DNA of 64,000 bases, from positions 124,001 to 188,000 of the forward strand of contig JAVXUO010000482.1 in NCBI GenBank assembly GCA_033065855.1. Reading direction: 5' to 3'. Each line of letters opens with the position of its first letter. Positions within the stretch are counted from its first letter, which is position 1. The notes below the pieces were generated by a model that worked only from the letters and a program-made list of their open reading frames with translations, searched no databases and was not told the DNA's origin. Positions 45,387 through 57,941 of this stretch are shown here, in pieces. The position numbers and the translations under genes were made by a program. The stretch is from Escallonia rubra. Its lineage: Eukaryota > Streptophyta > Magnoliopsida > Escalloniales > Escalloniaceae.

Positions 45387-46575
45387 GCCTTGACGATTCT
45401 TTTTGTCAGTTGTAATAATTGACCATCACGCAAGATATAGGATTGAGGAAATGAGTGAGCATCAAGTAAGTGACCCTTTGATTCAATTAGTATTTTTATA
45501 TATAAACTATATGTTTATCTACTGTTAAAAATGTGGTGTTTATCAGCATTGGCCGTTTTAATTACCTTTAGCTGCTCTCACTTAATTTGTCGAAAAACTT
45601 TTAGTGATTTATTTCTCATTCAAAATTGGACCAACATGTATTGATATATTTCCTAGAAATTATAATGGAACTAAGATTTAAAATGTTTTGTACAAGTGAG
45701 ATGTTTTCGTATCTGATGTTATTGTTAATATTGAACAACGTGAAAACTATTGAAAGGGGTGTGAGGATGGTTTGACCATCAATTGATGGGTGGTTGTGTT
45801 TATGATGAACCAAAAAGTGGTTTTATTTATTCGATTGTTATGCCCCATATCCGGTGGGGGAAAGTTGGATTTTTGGCCCTGGTCAACGGGGCTTGTACGT
45901 TGATGCACAGTACTGTTGCTTGTGGTTTGCCCTTGCGTCCACAGAATTATTTATCCCGGATGGAGGAGGGATTTTAGGCCCTAGTCAGAGGGGCTCGTAC
46001 GTTGACCGCATCATATCGTTTGAGCTGATGTTAGGATTGAACTTGTTGTCGTGAGTTTTGTGCTAATAATTTTATACCTCAGTTTTGGTTCCATGTACTC
46101 TATTTTGTTTTACTGGATGATTACCAACTCTATGATTTTAGATTTCTTAATGTGGCTATAATATAAAGTGAGTTATTTTCTACAAGTTACGGTCCACCTA
46201 GTTGAATCATTGGTTACTTACTGAGCACGTGGAAGCTCATCCCTTACTTATCATTTCAGGTTTGAAAGTAAGGTGATGGTGAAGAGCATTGTAAGGTACA
46301 ATTTGGCGTGGAACTACAGAGACTTCATTGAATGGGTCGCTAATATTTAGATGGTTGGTTTAGTTTTAGTTGTTGACAAATCGGAGTTAGGAAGAGTTTT
46401 AGCATAAGTGTTGTATTCAAATAAAAATATGAAAATATAATTAAAGTTTGTAGAAGTTTTACATTCCACTGTAGTTCATATTGGTTTTAGCGAGTAAGGC
46501 CTGGCAGAGCCCTTGGTTGGAGTCCAGTGGGCCTGCAGCCGGTCACAAGTCTAGCTGTGGGTTCGGGTCGTGACA

Positions 46576-47431
46576 GAAATGGTATCAGATCATTACGATT
46601 TTGGGATAATAGAGTTTAAGTAATGATCCCGCTGGTTAGGTTATGCAACTATATATGTGGTTTACATGTTCAGAGTTTAGAGAGCTTGAGACTTTCGAAG
46701 GTGATGTAGTCTCTCGAGGTTAGAGACAAGGGAAATTTGACGAAAAGTTTTCTTTTGGAACTGGTTAAACGTGATAATGTATTTCGAATGTAGTTAGTTA
46801 AAAATTTTTTGAACCTAGGTCTCAAATCTTAGAGTGTACTTGGATTAAGAACTAAACTTTAAATATTGAGGTCATCGGTTCTTGAGGTTCTGGAACCGTT
46901 AGAACGCAAGTATAATATGATAGGGTTGAGTTTGACGCTACGATTTGGGAGTAAATTGTTATGTTTGAGTATTCGAGGGCATGAAATTCGGTGCAGTTTG
47001 GGTAGCATTTGCCTATTGGATTGGCTACCACAGTGGAAGCATAGTGCGTAGATGTTGTAAGAATTGTGAAATTCGAGGCCGAATTTCTTATAACGGGTAG
47101 AGTTTATAATATCCTAGTCTTAAAATTGGGCTTATGGTTGATTTTTATTAATATACTTGACACTCTAGAAATTGTTCACTAGGTGAGACTTTGTGGTTTA
47201 GTGACGATTTAGTTGTAGGAATGGAAAAATGTGGAGATAGCATCTCCAGTATGGTAGAGCTTGTGATTTAAGAGTATTAACGTCAGAGGTATTTTTCATT
47301 GGTGGATTAAAGTGAGTTAAATGTGAAGTATTTATGACGATGGATGAGATCAGACATGATTGAGAGCAATCAATCTAGTGAATGCAAAAATTTCGATGAC
47401 AAAATTTCTTTAAGGGGAAGAATGGAAGATA
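46576..47431 (+). other. Very short internal region of the Gypsy-like element
   Basis: It begins with a PBS (TGGTATCAGATC at 46580) and ends with a purine tract, TTTAAGGGGAAGAATGGAAG, before the right LTR. In about 0.85 kb there is no gag or pol; the frame 46866-47051 resembles nothing. The element is therefore non-autonomous. Confidence 0.75.
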
Positions 47432-47856
47432 ATGTAATGGCCCGAACCTAGGGTTAGCCGGTTATTATTACTTTAGCGATAATTTCTATGAGTGATGTTC
47501 TTTTGTGTTCTTAGCGATGGTTGGCTTGAAAAATGTTATCAGCAACAATTTATAATACTAGTAGCTACAGATAAAAAATGGGTACAATAGAGAAATAAAT
47601 AAAATGTAGCCGATCACTCGGGAGAAGTTATAATTAATTAGGGTTTATTGTATAAATATCTGATCTCTCATCTTAGTTATTTTAAAATGGCAAAGAGAGA
47701 TCTATGGAGAAAAATGCGGGATCTTGAAATGACGGAGAGAGATTTGAAACAAAAAAAAAAGGCTATGCAGGTAATGATTTAGCGGCAGTGTTGGTAGTGA
47801 ATGAAATGGGATAAATTAGGTGGTTTGTGTGTAACAACTTGTGATTTGTTTGGTGT
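47432..47856 (+). mobile_element. Right LTR of the Gypsy-like element, truncated
   Basis: The first ~360 bp match the left LTR. It then jumps to a stretch also found at 42900-42945 ('gggataaattaggtggtttg'), skipping the region between, and ends where Copia pol sequence begins. The jump means that most of this LTR is deleted or was never copied. Confidence 0.8.
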
Positions 47857-48790
47857 GATTATATGCTTATACGTAGATGACATGCTCATTATAGGAACAA
47901 GCGTTGAGGTAACCAAGGAAACAAAAAACTTCCTTTTTTTCAATGTCTGACATAAACGATTTAGGCGAGGCAAACATTATTCTTGGAATTAAATTGAATA
48001 GAGTAAATAATGGCCATACAATTTCGCAAGCACATTTGGCAGAAAAAGTGTTAAGGAAATTTAGTCATTTTGATTGTACCCTTGTTAGCACTCCATATGA
48101 TTCTAGTATTCATTTAAAAAAGAATAAAGATAGTGGTGTATCTCAGTCTGAATATGCTCAAATAATTGGTAGTCTCATGAATTTGATGAATGGTACTATA
48201 CCTGACATAGCATATGCTGTAAACAGACTTAGTTGATGCACGCATAATCCTAATCCTGATAAGGATATTTGGACTGCTTTATGTAGAGTGCTTATATACT
48301 TGAAAGGCACCATGAACTATTCTTTATGCTTTCGTGGATTTCCTGCAGTATTAGAAAGACATTGTGATGCTGACTGGATCTCTGATATAGATGGGACAAA
48401 ATCTACGAGTGGATATATTTTTACTCTCGAAGGAGGATCAATCTCTTAGAAATCTTCCAAGCAGACTTGCACAGCTCGGTCTACAATGGAATCCGAGTTT
48501 ATTGCCTTAGAGAAGGCAGGTGCTAAAGTAGAGTGGCTCAGGAACCTATTTGAAGACATCCCTTTTGTGGATGCTACCGCTTCAATTTGTGTGGATATAG
48601 TGTGATAGTCAAGGTGTGATAGCCCGCGCTAAGAACAACACTTATGATGGCAAGAGTAGGCACATTCGCCTAAGACATAACTTTGTGCTACATTTGCTGA
48701 ATGATGGGATTTTATCCCTAAATTTTGTGAAGTGAGAGTTGAACTTGGCCGATCCTCACAAAATTATTAAGCATGAAGACTAGTGAGAAA
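47857..48790 (+). pseudogene. Copia pol 3' fragment (end of RT and RNase H)
   Basis: Starting inside the RT with CLYVDDMLIIGTSVE, it continues MSDINDLGEANIILGIKL, VSTPYDSSIHLKKNKD and SEYAQIIGSLMNL, then RNase H with HCDADWISD, STSGYIFTLEGGSIS, STMESEFIALEKAG and SRHIRLRHNFV. Stops interrupt it after NRLS and after GGSIS. It differs from Copia-1 in sequence, so it is a third Copia lineage. gag, integrase and most of the RT are missing. Confidence 0.9.
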
Positions 48791-50274
48791 TACATCAAGG
48801 GGAATGGAACTTATGCTTAGGCCACAGGTCAACAGTGGTGGGAACCCAACCTATGTAAATGGTGATCTCAGGAATTAGGTTCATAGAGGTAATAACAAGC
48901 CACTGGTTTATCAGTTGAGACACTATCCAAATTATAAAGTGACAGTCCATTCCTATGGTGTAGGATAATGTATAATTGCTACATTAGAGGTTGAGAATTA
49001 GCTCTTAATGAAATCCATAACCCAAGTTGGGTGGTGTGTTTGATTGCAATACACAATTGATGGATTCACCTATACGAGTATCGAGGTGGGGCCGTCTCGA
49101 TGCGAACTTAGGTAGGTTCTCTAGAACACATGAAATCCAGGAATGGCGCATGGCCAAAACGTGCCAAACAACGATGAACAGCTTTGTTCAGAGTTTGTAG
49201 TATGGGTTATATATATTCTTGGTCCACAAGCACGAAGGAGATTCATATAACTTTTAAATTTCACCAAGTTCTTGTGTATCAAGTCTTATCAACCGTATGC
49301 ATTGGTTCATTGTCCAAAAGACACCGATGCTTATGCATTGCTTGCTTATGCTTTTATGGCAAAATTTTTATCTAAAGCTTCTTTGAGATTCATTGACCAA
49401 AATGACGTGATTTTATTATCAGACAAATCCAGAAATGATTCTTTGTCTGTCTAAATCAATTAGTCATTTTATGTCTTAAGATACATACCGGAATTAACTC
49501 CTCGTTCGTCAAATTAATTAGCCGTTACAAGTCATTTATCTTATTTAAGCAGTTAACTTTTGCTAATTATCATATTTACCCTATACACCTTATTTACGCA
49601 AATGACTTTTTTTAATTACCATATTTCGATGGTAAAAGCAAGCAAAGAGTTGTTCCTGTTAGCATTCGCTATTCAGGTGCTCGTTAGCAAACAAGAAACT
49701 GCTGAATCCAGAAAGGTAGTTGTCCGAGATCTTGAGTACCGAGATATAATCTTCGAGGGGGGCGAAACTACTCTTAAGGACAGTGCAACACACGCCTCAG
49801 TCTTCTCGAGTTTTCAATACGCTAATTTTCTGTTTTTAAGATAGTAGTTTCCTATTTTTTTTTTCTTACAATCTGGATGAAGCTGGGTGGGAGCAAGAGC
49901 TGTGCGAGGTTTCGGGTGATGTTCCAGGGCGGGAGCGTCTTTGACGATGGAGAATCCTGCAAAGCATGAAACATTGGTGTAATCAGACATTGTGGCCACA
50001 ATGAACTGAGTTGAATTGAGGCGAGCAGAAAGGAACAGTCTAGATAATCCTTCTCTGGCCTTGGAGTTGATTTATTCGTGGACTTTAAAAGCCTTTAATC
50101 CGATTTCAAATTACTTTTGTAACTTTTATCATTTGAGGTATTTTTGTAATTGTGCCTTTCGAAGTGTGGGCCTACGGTATAATTTAGATTTTTCCGGAAT
50201 GTGGGTTGCAATTTTGAGACTAAAGGACCCAATTTATATTTAGACTTTTTTTTGACCCAATAAAAAATTAGAAG
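48791..50274. other. Sequence downstream of the Copia fragment, no gene supported
   Basis: The first few hundred bases are probably the 3' untranslated region and LTR of that Copia copy, but no second LTR was found. Two frames are noted: 49629-49844 on the plus strand (start MVKASKELFLLAFAIQVLVS, a hydrophobic start followed by a charged tail) and 49814-49999 on the minus strand (HHPKPRTALAPTQLHP). Neither is recognised. Confidence 0.4.
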
Positions 50275-50892
50275 TGTTGAGGATGAGGTGTGCGTTAACC
50301 TATCCTGTAGACTCGATGTCCATGTAAAGTTCATATAGTGGGTGCATTCTTTGGGAGAGTTCCAACTTATGAGATGGTAAGTCTTGCTTCTTGGGGAGAA
50401 AGTAGTGGGTTCTAGTGAGAATCATGTCAGGACCGTAATAGATTACACATCCTTGTGTAGCGTGTTTTCCGTAAGGTTGATTAAGAAGCTGTGATTGAAT
50501 TGTCATTCAGCTGCCTGTAGTTCCATATAACTAGTTCAACATGGGGCTAATGTGAGTTAATTGAGTGTTCTTCTTCCACTTTCTTAGGTCCGAGTTCTTT
50601 TGTTAAGTTACAGGCTGCATTGCTTGCCACTCGTGCTTGACTGGTTAATTTTCTTAAACTTTTTCTATCTTCTGCATGCTTAGCTTTAGAAAATCAACGG
50701 CTTGGCTACTCTTAATATGTCAAAAGTCAATGAATAATGCCTCAATTGAAGTAGAAAGCTGTATACTAAATTAGAGATTCTTCAAGGACTAGCATTGTCT
50801 TCCTATGGATCACTTTATCATGTTTGTTGGGAAATAGCTTTTGGAAAAAATTGGCCCTGCAACTGAGAGCAACTGAGAGACTGCATAACAAG
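50275..50892. repeat. Second copy of the PP2-A 3' flank, cut by CACTA-C
   Basis: It matches 9571-10137 in the same orientation ('catatagtgggtgcattctt', 'atcatgtcagg', 'tcatgtttgttg'). A 45-bp stretch is present here near the left end and not there. It ends 'gactgcataacaag'; the copy near PP2-A continues 'gactgaagaacaagaagatcg', so the break at AAG is where CACTA-C entered. Confidence 0.85.
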
Positions 50893-50904
50893 CACTACAA
50901 GAAA

Positions 50905-51120
50905 GAGGGGCTTTAGCGACCGCGTTTTGCGACCGCCAAGATATGCGGTCGCTAAACTTTAGTTTAGCGACCGCATTAGCGACTGCTGTTATTTGCGGTC
51001 GCTAAAGATCCACATATTCTAAAGGTCAACAAAAACTTGGCGCAACCACCTTTTAGCGACCGCGCTTGCAGTCGCTAAAATTAGTGACCGGATTTGCGAC
51101 TCCTCTTGGCCGTCGCTAAT
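50905..51120. repeat. Subterminal repeats of CACTA-C
   Basis: Direct and inverted copies of TTTAGCGACCGC, some with single changes, are spaced a few tens of bases apart. They are probable accessory-protein binding sites by analogy with En/Spm. Confidence 0.85.
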
Positions 51121-51149
51121 AGTTTAGTCAAAATAAGTCCTTCACCTTT

Positions 51150-51494
51150 ATGACTTTGCCCTTGACTGTTTCTCTCTTCCCCGAACTTCCCCTCTCTCCC
51201 CCCTTCCCAGCGACCACCAACCATCGTACACAGCGTGCCGCCGCCAAGGCCACCTATCCACGAAGCCCACGCCATCGCTGCTGCCTGCCCTGTCTCGGTC
51301 ACGACTTTGCCCCATTCTTGACTTCCTCTCACTTCCCCGAACTTCCCCTCTCTCCCCCCTTCCCAGCGACCACCAACCACTGCACACAGCGTGCCGCCGC
51401 CAAGGCCACCTATCCACGAAGCCCACGCCATCACTGCTGCCGGCCCTGTCTCGGGCGCGCCGCCCCCAAGCCGCTGCTCACCCTCTCTCCCCAA
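51150..51494 (+). promoter_or_regulatory. GC-rich 5' region and probable first exon of the CACTA-C transcript
   Basis: A stretch of about 125 bp beginning TTCCCCGAACTTCCCCTCTC is duplicated (about 51177-51300 and 51332-51455). It ends at a good splice donor, CCCAACGTAAGTC (GT at 51495). If used, a long 5' intron would run to the acceptor GTATAG at about 59226. Open frames on both strands here follow the repeat and base composition and are not called as genes. Confidence 0.4.
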
Positions 51495-52437
51495 CGTAAG
51501 TCTTCCCTGCTTGTTAATTGACCGTCACAGAATCGTAGTAAGAACTAATTGAATAGCAAACATAAGGAACAAATTAGCAAAAATTGAATATAGATTAGCA
51601 AAAACCCTAGAAATAAGATAGAGATGGTTTCTTTTGCAACATGGTTCATCAAATAACACAAGTTGGGTTTGTTTGCTAAGGTTTTTCTGCATATTCAAAA
51701 CATTGAAATCGGAGCAGATCAGATGAACAATACCTATATATTGTTGAAGGGCCAAGATTGATGGGTTTTCTAAATGAAAGGCTGAGATCGATTTGACTTG
51801 AGTGCACAGACTTATTTGGCTTTATGGTCTCGATTTCACGGGCTTCTGTTTTCGTGGTAGATCTGTTTAATAACATTTCGTACCTGGGCTGGATGTTTGG
51901 TTTGGGCTTCAAACTAGCTGAAGTCTTCTAGACTACTACTGCATGCAAGAATATAGTTTAGAAAACAAATTTAAAGTCATTTTCATATTTTTCAATGTAT
52001 GTGGTAACTAAATTTTGTCATAGGAATAATCAAGGTTATTATGTCATTCTAAAGTTTTATCGTAATTAACTAATCTGAACCGTGTCTTCATTGTATGTGG
52101 TAACCAAAAACTTCAATTATTATTTAATACTTCTTAAAAGTAAAATTAGTACCCTGAACAAATGTAAAATTTTAGTAAGATGTGTTGCATTCTACTATTG
52201 CCTTCTTAGAATGATAGTACTACTTAACGACTGATGCCAATTTGTCAATTGGTGTTATTAGTGGTTGAACGAAGATAAAGAGATACCAAACGAACTAATC
52301 AATCTGCAGTAATTTTGAAAGTTCACTTTTACATCTGCATAATGAACTCTTGTGTTATTTCATACCCCTGTACACTACACTGCAGCACTGAATTTGAACT
52401 ATGAGTTTCTTTTTTCATTACGAAAAGGCTGTACAAC
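51495..52437. other. CACTA-C 5' region, no gene
   Basis: Unique-looking AT-rich DNA between the probable first exon and the nested solo LTR. Frames at 51525-51912 on the minus strand are unsupported. Confidence 0.5.
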
Positions 52438-55400
52438 TGTAACATCCCGGAATTTCCGGAACGTTAACACTCGATCCATCAATCACTAAATCATAAAATC
52501 CTCAACTCAAACAAAATAAATACTACCAATCTGTCAGAGCAACTAATCCATCGACTTAATCATAGTTGAAACATCAAGTCCAAACTAACAAATCTAAATA
52601 ACAATAATGACTCACGCAGGGGTTCTAAAGACTAAGACTGAAACTTAAATTCTCTTTCGCTCGGCTCAGATCTAGTCCACCCCCAAAACGATCTATTGTT
52701 TGTTATAGCCTGCGGAAAAGAAGTCAAAGGGGAGTGAGCTTTTGAGAGCCCAGTAAGGTCGCACAAAGAGTTAAAAATAAGAAAAACGATTCGGACGATT
52801 TTTCATATAAAACTTTTGAAGAGTATTTTAAATGAAATACAACACTTAGACAAAGATGAACGAAACGAACGATTTTACATTCAAGTCTAATGACAACTTT
52901 TTGAGGAATTTAGCTTTCGATAAAATCACTACAATACGATATAAACATAAGGATGAGTATTCAACTCATTCCCTTAAATAATATTCATTTGAAACACTTC
53001 GGATATAATAAAGCATGAATGGATAATATTCAAAACAGTTCAAGTGTAATAAAACATAGACAGGAAACATTGAACATGAGCAGTACAGAAGCAAAGCCAC
53101 CCCGGCAGTGCTCGATCGCTTTACATATGCATATGTACACTGACTAGTCCATCTAGGTACTAGTTAAACCCATCCAACAGACCATCCTTATAACGCCAAC
53201 AATACAGACCATCCTTATGGCTCCCAAGTTACTAACTCATGTCAACATTGAGAAGTAATAAATAAATTTCAAAACATTTTATGATAATTGAATCGATAAA
53301 ACAGATGAGAGTAAACAATTTAAGAATTTCAAACGATCGCTATAAGGCTCAATTTAGGCTTTCATGGACAGTTTCAAAACAACTTTTATATCAGCATAAA
53401 ATCGAATCAATTTAGTTTGTAAAACTGTTCTATAAGCATTTGAAAACAGAATAACGAAATGGGGTTCGGATAGAAATCCCTTACCTCGGTCCAAGCTATG
53501 CGATGCTACCAACCTCGATTATAATTCTTTGAATAAACCTAGATTGGCAAATCCATATGTTAGAACATAATCTATACTACAATACTATAAACCTAATATA
53601 AACTACCCAAACGGCGCTCACCTCTAACCCCGGAATCACACAACTCAAAGCGCGCCTCGCACACGGCCAACTTAACCGAGAACCCGGTACGCTCTTTAAT
53701 GCATAACCGTATTCTAAATTTATTATAAATTAAAATAAAACACTTGTATAGCTTAAAACATTATAATAAGTCAAAATATGAATGTTCTGAATTTTTGAAT
53801 ATTTTCGAATTAAAATAATTTCTTTAAATACAATAAAATACCCATAAATTGCCAAAAATGCTTCCAGCTGCAAACTAAGTCCCATAATTTTTGTAACAGC
53901 TTTAACATATGTATAAAGATCATAGAAATTTAAATCAGAAATTAAAAAGTATTAAAACTATTTTTCAAATATTCGTTTTGCTAAAAATAATGCGATACGG
54001 AAACCATAGCAAATCAACCCCAAAAATCATAAAACTTTTACTGAGTCTTTATTATACCATAAAGACATTACTATAATTTTTCCTAAAACATTTTCTGGGT
54101 TTAAGGTCTCCAAAACATTTTTACAAATCTGAAATTACAGAAAATACTAAAAATTCATACGATGTCAGAAAATTATGAAACTTTGCCACAAATTCTAATA
54201 TAGCCGATCTTACTATACTGTAAATTTTCATGTTCTAATGATAAGCGTGCGCTAACATATTCAAGTGTCGATCTAACGCTAACCCAAATTTACCCGTCTG
54301 AGCTTCTCTTCTTCTTTCCTCTTCCCTGCACCCACTTCCATGACTCCCCAACACCCAGCAGCCCTACGCTTCACACAGCAGGTCCATACTTCTCTAAACA
54401 CACCCTCACCCAACCATTATACACACAATTACCCACATATCTTCACTTACACACACACACATGGCCATAACCAATTGTCTTTCAAACCCATTACAGGTAA
54501 TGGCAGTGGGTCTATGTATGTGTACTCTGCACATTAAAACACCCCCAACACCCCTTAATTCATGTAAAGAAAGGGCATGGCTGAAAATTAACACATCTCC
54601 TACTCTTTCTTTCCTCCTTGTCCCTTACCCACACACTACACAAAACACACACTACACGGCTGCCTTACAGCCCTTCTTCCTCCCTTCATTACACGCCTAT
54701 AAACCACCTAAACACTCACATGAACCCAGAAATTAATCCCCATGGCAGCCCCTCCATGGATGTCCTCCTCACTCTCTCTCTCTAAGCCCACATGTTACAT
54801 ACACCATGAACACAATATTCACACAACACACGTAGACTGACCCATCTCATATTCCTCAAGGTCCAGTTCCCCTTTTTCTCTCCAATCATCCTTTCATGGC
54901 AACAATACACACCAAACTCACGCATACACAGGCTGTCTTCAAGGCAGCCTCACGCACACACTCTTTGTTCTCACACAGTCACACACAAAACACAAAGACC
55001 TCGCCACACCCACTGCCTCACGGCAGTGGGTTCTCTTCTCCCCTTCCCTTGTTCCTTGCACCCCTGCTCATGGCCACAGTCACAGCCACCATGGCTGTGA
55101 CCTTTTCGACCCAACCCGTGCCCTTCATGGCAGCCATCCCTCTTGGTGATGACCCAGCCTACTGTATCAAGCTGCGCACCTTACGGCTCCACTGCGCACA
55201 CATACAACAACCCATATACACGTCTACAAACACACGACCATATACCTATATACACACTCAAACACTATCTCTCCACACGGCAGAATTCCCTTACCCCTTC
55301 TTAATCCCGTAATCAGTAATGAACAAGAGAAAAAGAAAAGTAGGGAAAAACTTACCGGAAAATTTGATCGCCGGAGAACCCTTGTCCCGTCCTCTCTCTT

Positions 55401-55909
55401 TCACTCTCTTGCTCTCTAGGTCACGTACAGATGGGAAATATGAAGGAGACGGCTGCTCCCTTTCTCAACATAGCTTTATATATATCAAACCCTAAATTGA
55501 TAATTTTCCAAAAACTCCCTACACTTTCATTAGCCGCTCAAATTTTACCCAAAACTTTTATATATATGCGAAATGGTCCAAAATAATATCTATGATAGTT
55601 TAGGTGCTAGGAAAAATTATTAACGGGTTGTTACGCCAACCCGTTGTACAAAACGTCGCTAAAAGTAGCTACCTAAAAATATCAAAGCTAACTAAACGAG
55701 AATTTATTGTTAAAAATATATACGCCAACGTTAAGTATATACAAAAATGTACGTTGCTAGAAGTTGCCGATAAAAATTCGGTCACGCTAATCACTAAACA
55801 TTTAAGTTGCCGCTAAAAGTTGTTAAAAAAAAAAATAATATCGACACTAAGAAAATATATTCGCTACTAAAACTTTTAAATAATTCCGAAAAAGGATCGG
55901 GGTGTTACA
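52438..55909 (-). mobile_element. Long LTR (family L), copy 3: solo LTR, 3472 bp, TSD ACAAC
   Basis: It begins TGTAACATCCCGGAATTTCC and ends GGATCGGGGTGTTACA, with ACAAC on both sides (52433-52437, 55910-55914). It has the same orientation as copy 1 and the reverse of copy 2. The stretch about 53080-53270 is nearly identical in all three copies, while 54240-55320 is a variable CA- and TC-rich block. Two perfect palindromes of that block are shared with copy 1 (see repeats). Frames 54340-55312 are low-complexity artefacts. Confidence 0.95.
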
Positions 55910-55914
55910 ACAAC

Positions 55915-57941
55915 ACTGTTTTAATTTCTTACTCTTAGGTAGCTACAATCAATTTCCTTTTCTTGCTCTGAATAGAACTTTAATGTACGACGCGTCGGTA
56001 TGCGAATTAAGACCAGCGACCTTAGAGCTATCCCCCAAGGCTTCCGCCATTTCTCCCACCCCTTGAGTTCGGTAGCTAGAAATTTTAAGCATATTATTTA
56101 TACATTAAAGATGTGCTTCTAAAGCATATAATTGCGATATGCAGCACTTCATCGTGCTCAGCACAACCCACTTGATAATCAAAGGCAAGATAATAAATTG
56201 AATCAACATGTCATCAAATCAGCATTCAACCACAGACGCATGAACTTACAGTGATTAGCCAAGGACACAGAAACTAGATAAATAGAAAGCATGAGAGAGA
56301 GAGAGAGACTAAATGTACCACTGTTAACTGAATAGAATAAAAACCCTAAGCAAACCGACACTAAGTGTACCATGAATGTGAGACTATATACTCACGCACT
56401 CACGACTAGATGTTGCATTTGTTGTTAATAAGAAGCCTAAAGACCAAAAATATGCAAGGAGCAAACCCGAGAGATCAGCATACTTTTCTGAACCCAGATA
56501 TACCTAAGATTACTACAAGAAGCATAAACAGTCCATCCCTGATGTAATACAAGAAGCATAAAATCAGCCTTTTCCTGATCTTACTACCAATTATGACAAT
56601 ATAGATACCTTAAAATCATATGCCGCATGATATACGCATATTCACCACAGGAAAGTCCCTAAGAGCGGTCATAGAGACATATTGCTTGATTTACAAATTA
56701 AACAACCACAAAAGTTATCAGACAAGGAAGATGGGGGAAAGGAAGCTAGGCATAGCAGATTATCGCTGGAGGAAAGGAAGCTAGGCATAATAATAGGATC
56801 TTCAAAAAAGGCATCTTTTCATCTTAAAATCTTAAAATCTAACACAAAAAAAAGGATCTTTTCAAAAAATGCATAACAATAGGATCTTCAAACTCTCCCA
56901 ACACAATATCTTAGCATCTTTTCATCTTAAAATCTGCCAATTCACAGGCAAAATACCACTGTTAACTGCCAATTCACAGGCTACCTCCACTCCCTTCATT
57001 TCTTTTTCTTATGGAAAGATAGTCAATATACACACGTAGTGAAGTTACTTAACACGTCTAGTCTAGTAATGTACTCCTTCCGTTATTTATATATATGTTT
57101 TTTGGACTGTTCCGAAAAAAATGATCACTTTTCCGTATACTGTTAAGTGTTAACATTCCTATAATTAAATGCTTTTTATGTGACAAATGATTCAGAGTAT
57201 ATTGTATTTATCGACAATATCTCCTTCGCTCCAAGATTTTTTAGGAGATTGTTGTTAGCATGAAATTAACTCGTACTGTGCCATGGTTACATGCAGTTTT
57301 AGCAGCGGATCAACTTTGTTGCCTTTTAAGAAGCAAGTCTAGAACCCGAAAAGGTTTGTGTTTCATTTAATTCTTCTGAAGCCTATGATTAATTGTCATA
57401 TGTTTTCTGCCATTATCTTCCCTAAAATTGAGATGTTTGATTTGTGATGGCCAGATTTGTGTAATCTGAGTTTGTGATGTCGCAAATGATCAGTTGTGAT
57501 GTTTGATTTGTGTAATTGTCCTTGGTCTGACTTGTTAATTATGGATTAAACTTTTGAGAATTGAGATGGTTGATGGAGAATGGGACCCAATTGGATTGAG
57601 ATATTTGATATGTGCATTTTGAACAATTGTTTGCCTATTTGAGCATTGATTATTTTCTTACTCTTTAGGTTGTTGATTGTACATTTGAGAATTAAGACTG
57701 TTGATGGTTTTAGGTTGTTAAATGTGCATTGAGCATTTGAGAATTGAGATTGTTGATGGAGTATGGGACCCAATTGGATTGAGATATCAAATATGTGATT
57801 TAGTTAAATGGTGGGTTGAAATTAGCTTAATTCAAAAATGAAACATGACATGGTGGGTTGAAATTAGGTTCATCTGCCATAGGTTAATTAAGTTAATAAG
57901 GTTCATATTTCATTGGGTGAAATTTTGGTTCCGCCACTGAT
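55915..57941. other. CACTA-C 5' region (putative intron), no gene
   Basis: AT-rich DNA. The sequence 'gaattgaga.tgttgatgga' with 'gggacccaattggattgaga' occurs twice (about 57558-57602 and 57741-57784). The frames 56682-56876 and 57546-57773 are unsupported. Confidence 0.5.

Larger units (their letters stand above)
41325..46575 (+). mobile_element. Left LTR (5.25 kb with insertions) of a Gypsy-like element
   Basis: It starts GGTAATGCCCCGAACC (TG changed to GG; the other LTR reads TGTAATGGCCCGAACC) and ends GTTCGGGTCGTGACA, an inverted pair. The first ~360 bp match 47432-47790. TGGTATCAGATC follows at 46580. Within it lie a MITE-like repeat (41780-42588) and a hAT element (44090-45386); without them it would be about 3.1 kb. 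The block 'ggccctggtcaacggggct' recurs about 100 bp later in altered form (about 45872 and 45976). The frame 42714-42971 and the GT-rich frame 43352-43678 are not credible proteins. Confidence 0.8.

Noticed and set aside
51081-51521. Long frames on both strands
   Set aside because: They come from a GC-rich duplicated leader; the plus frame runs past a strong splice donor and has no known domain.
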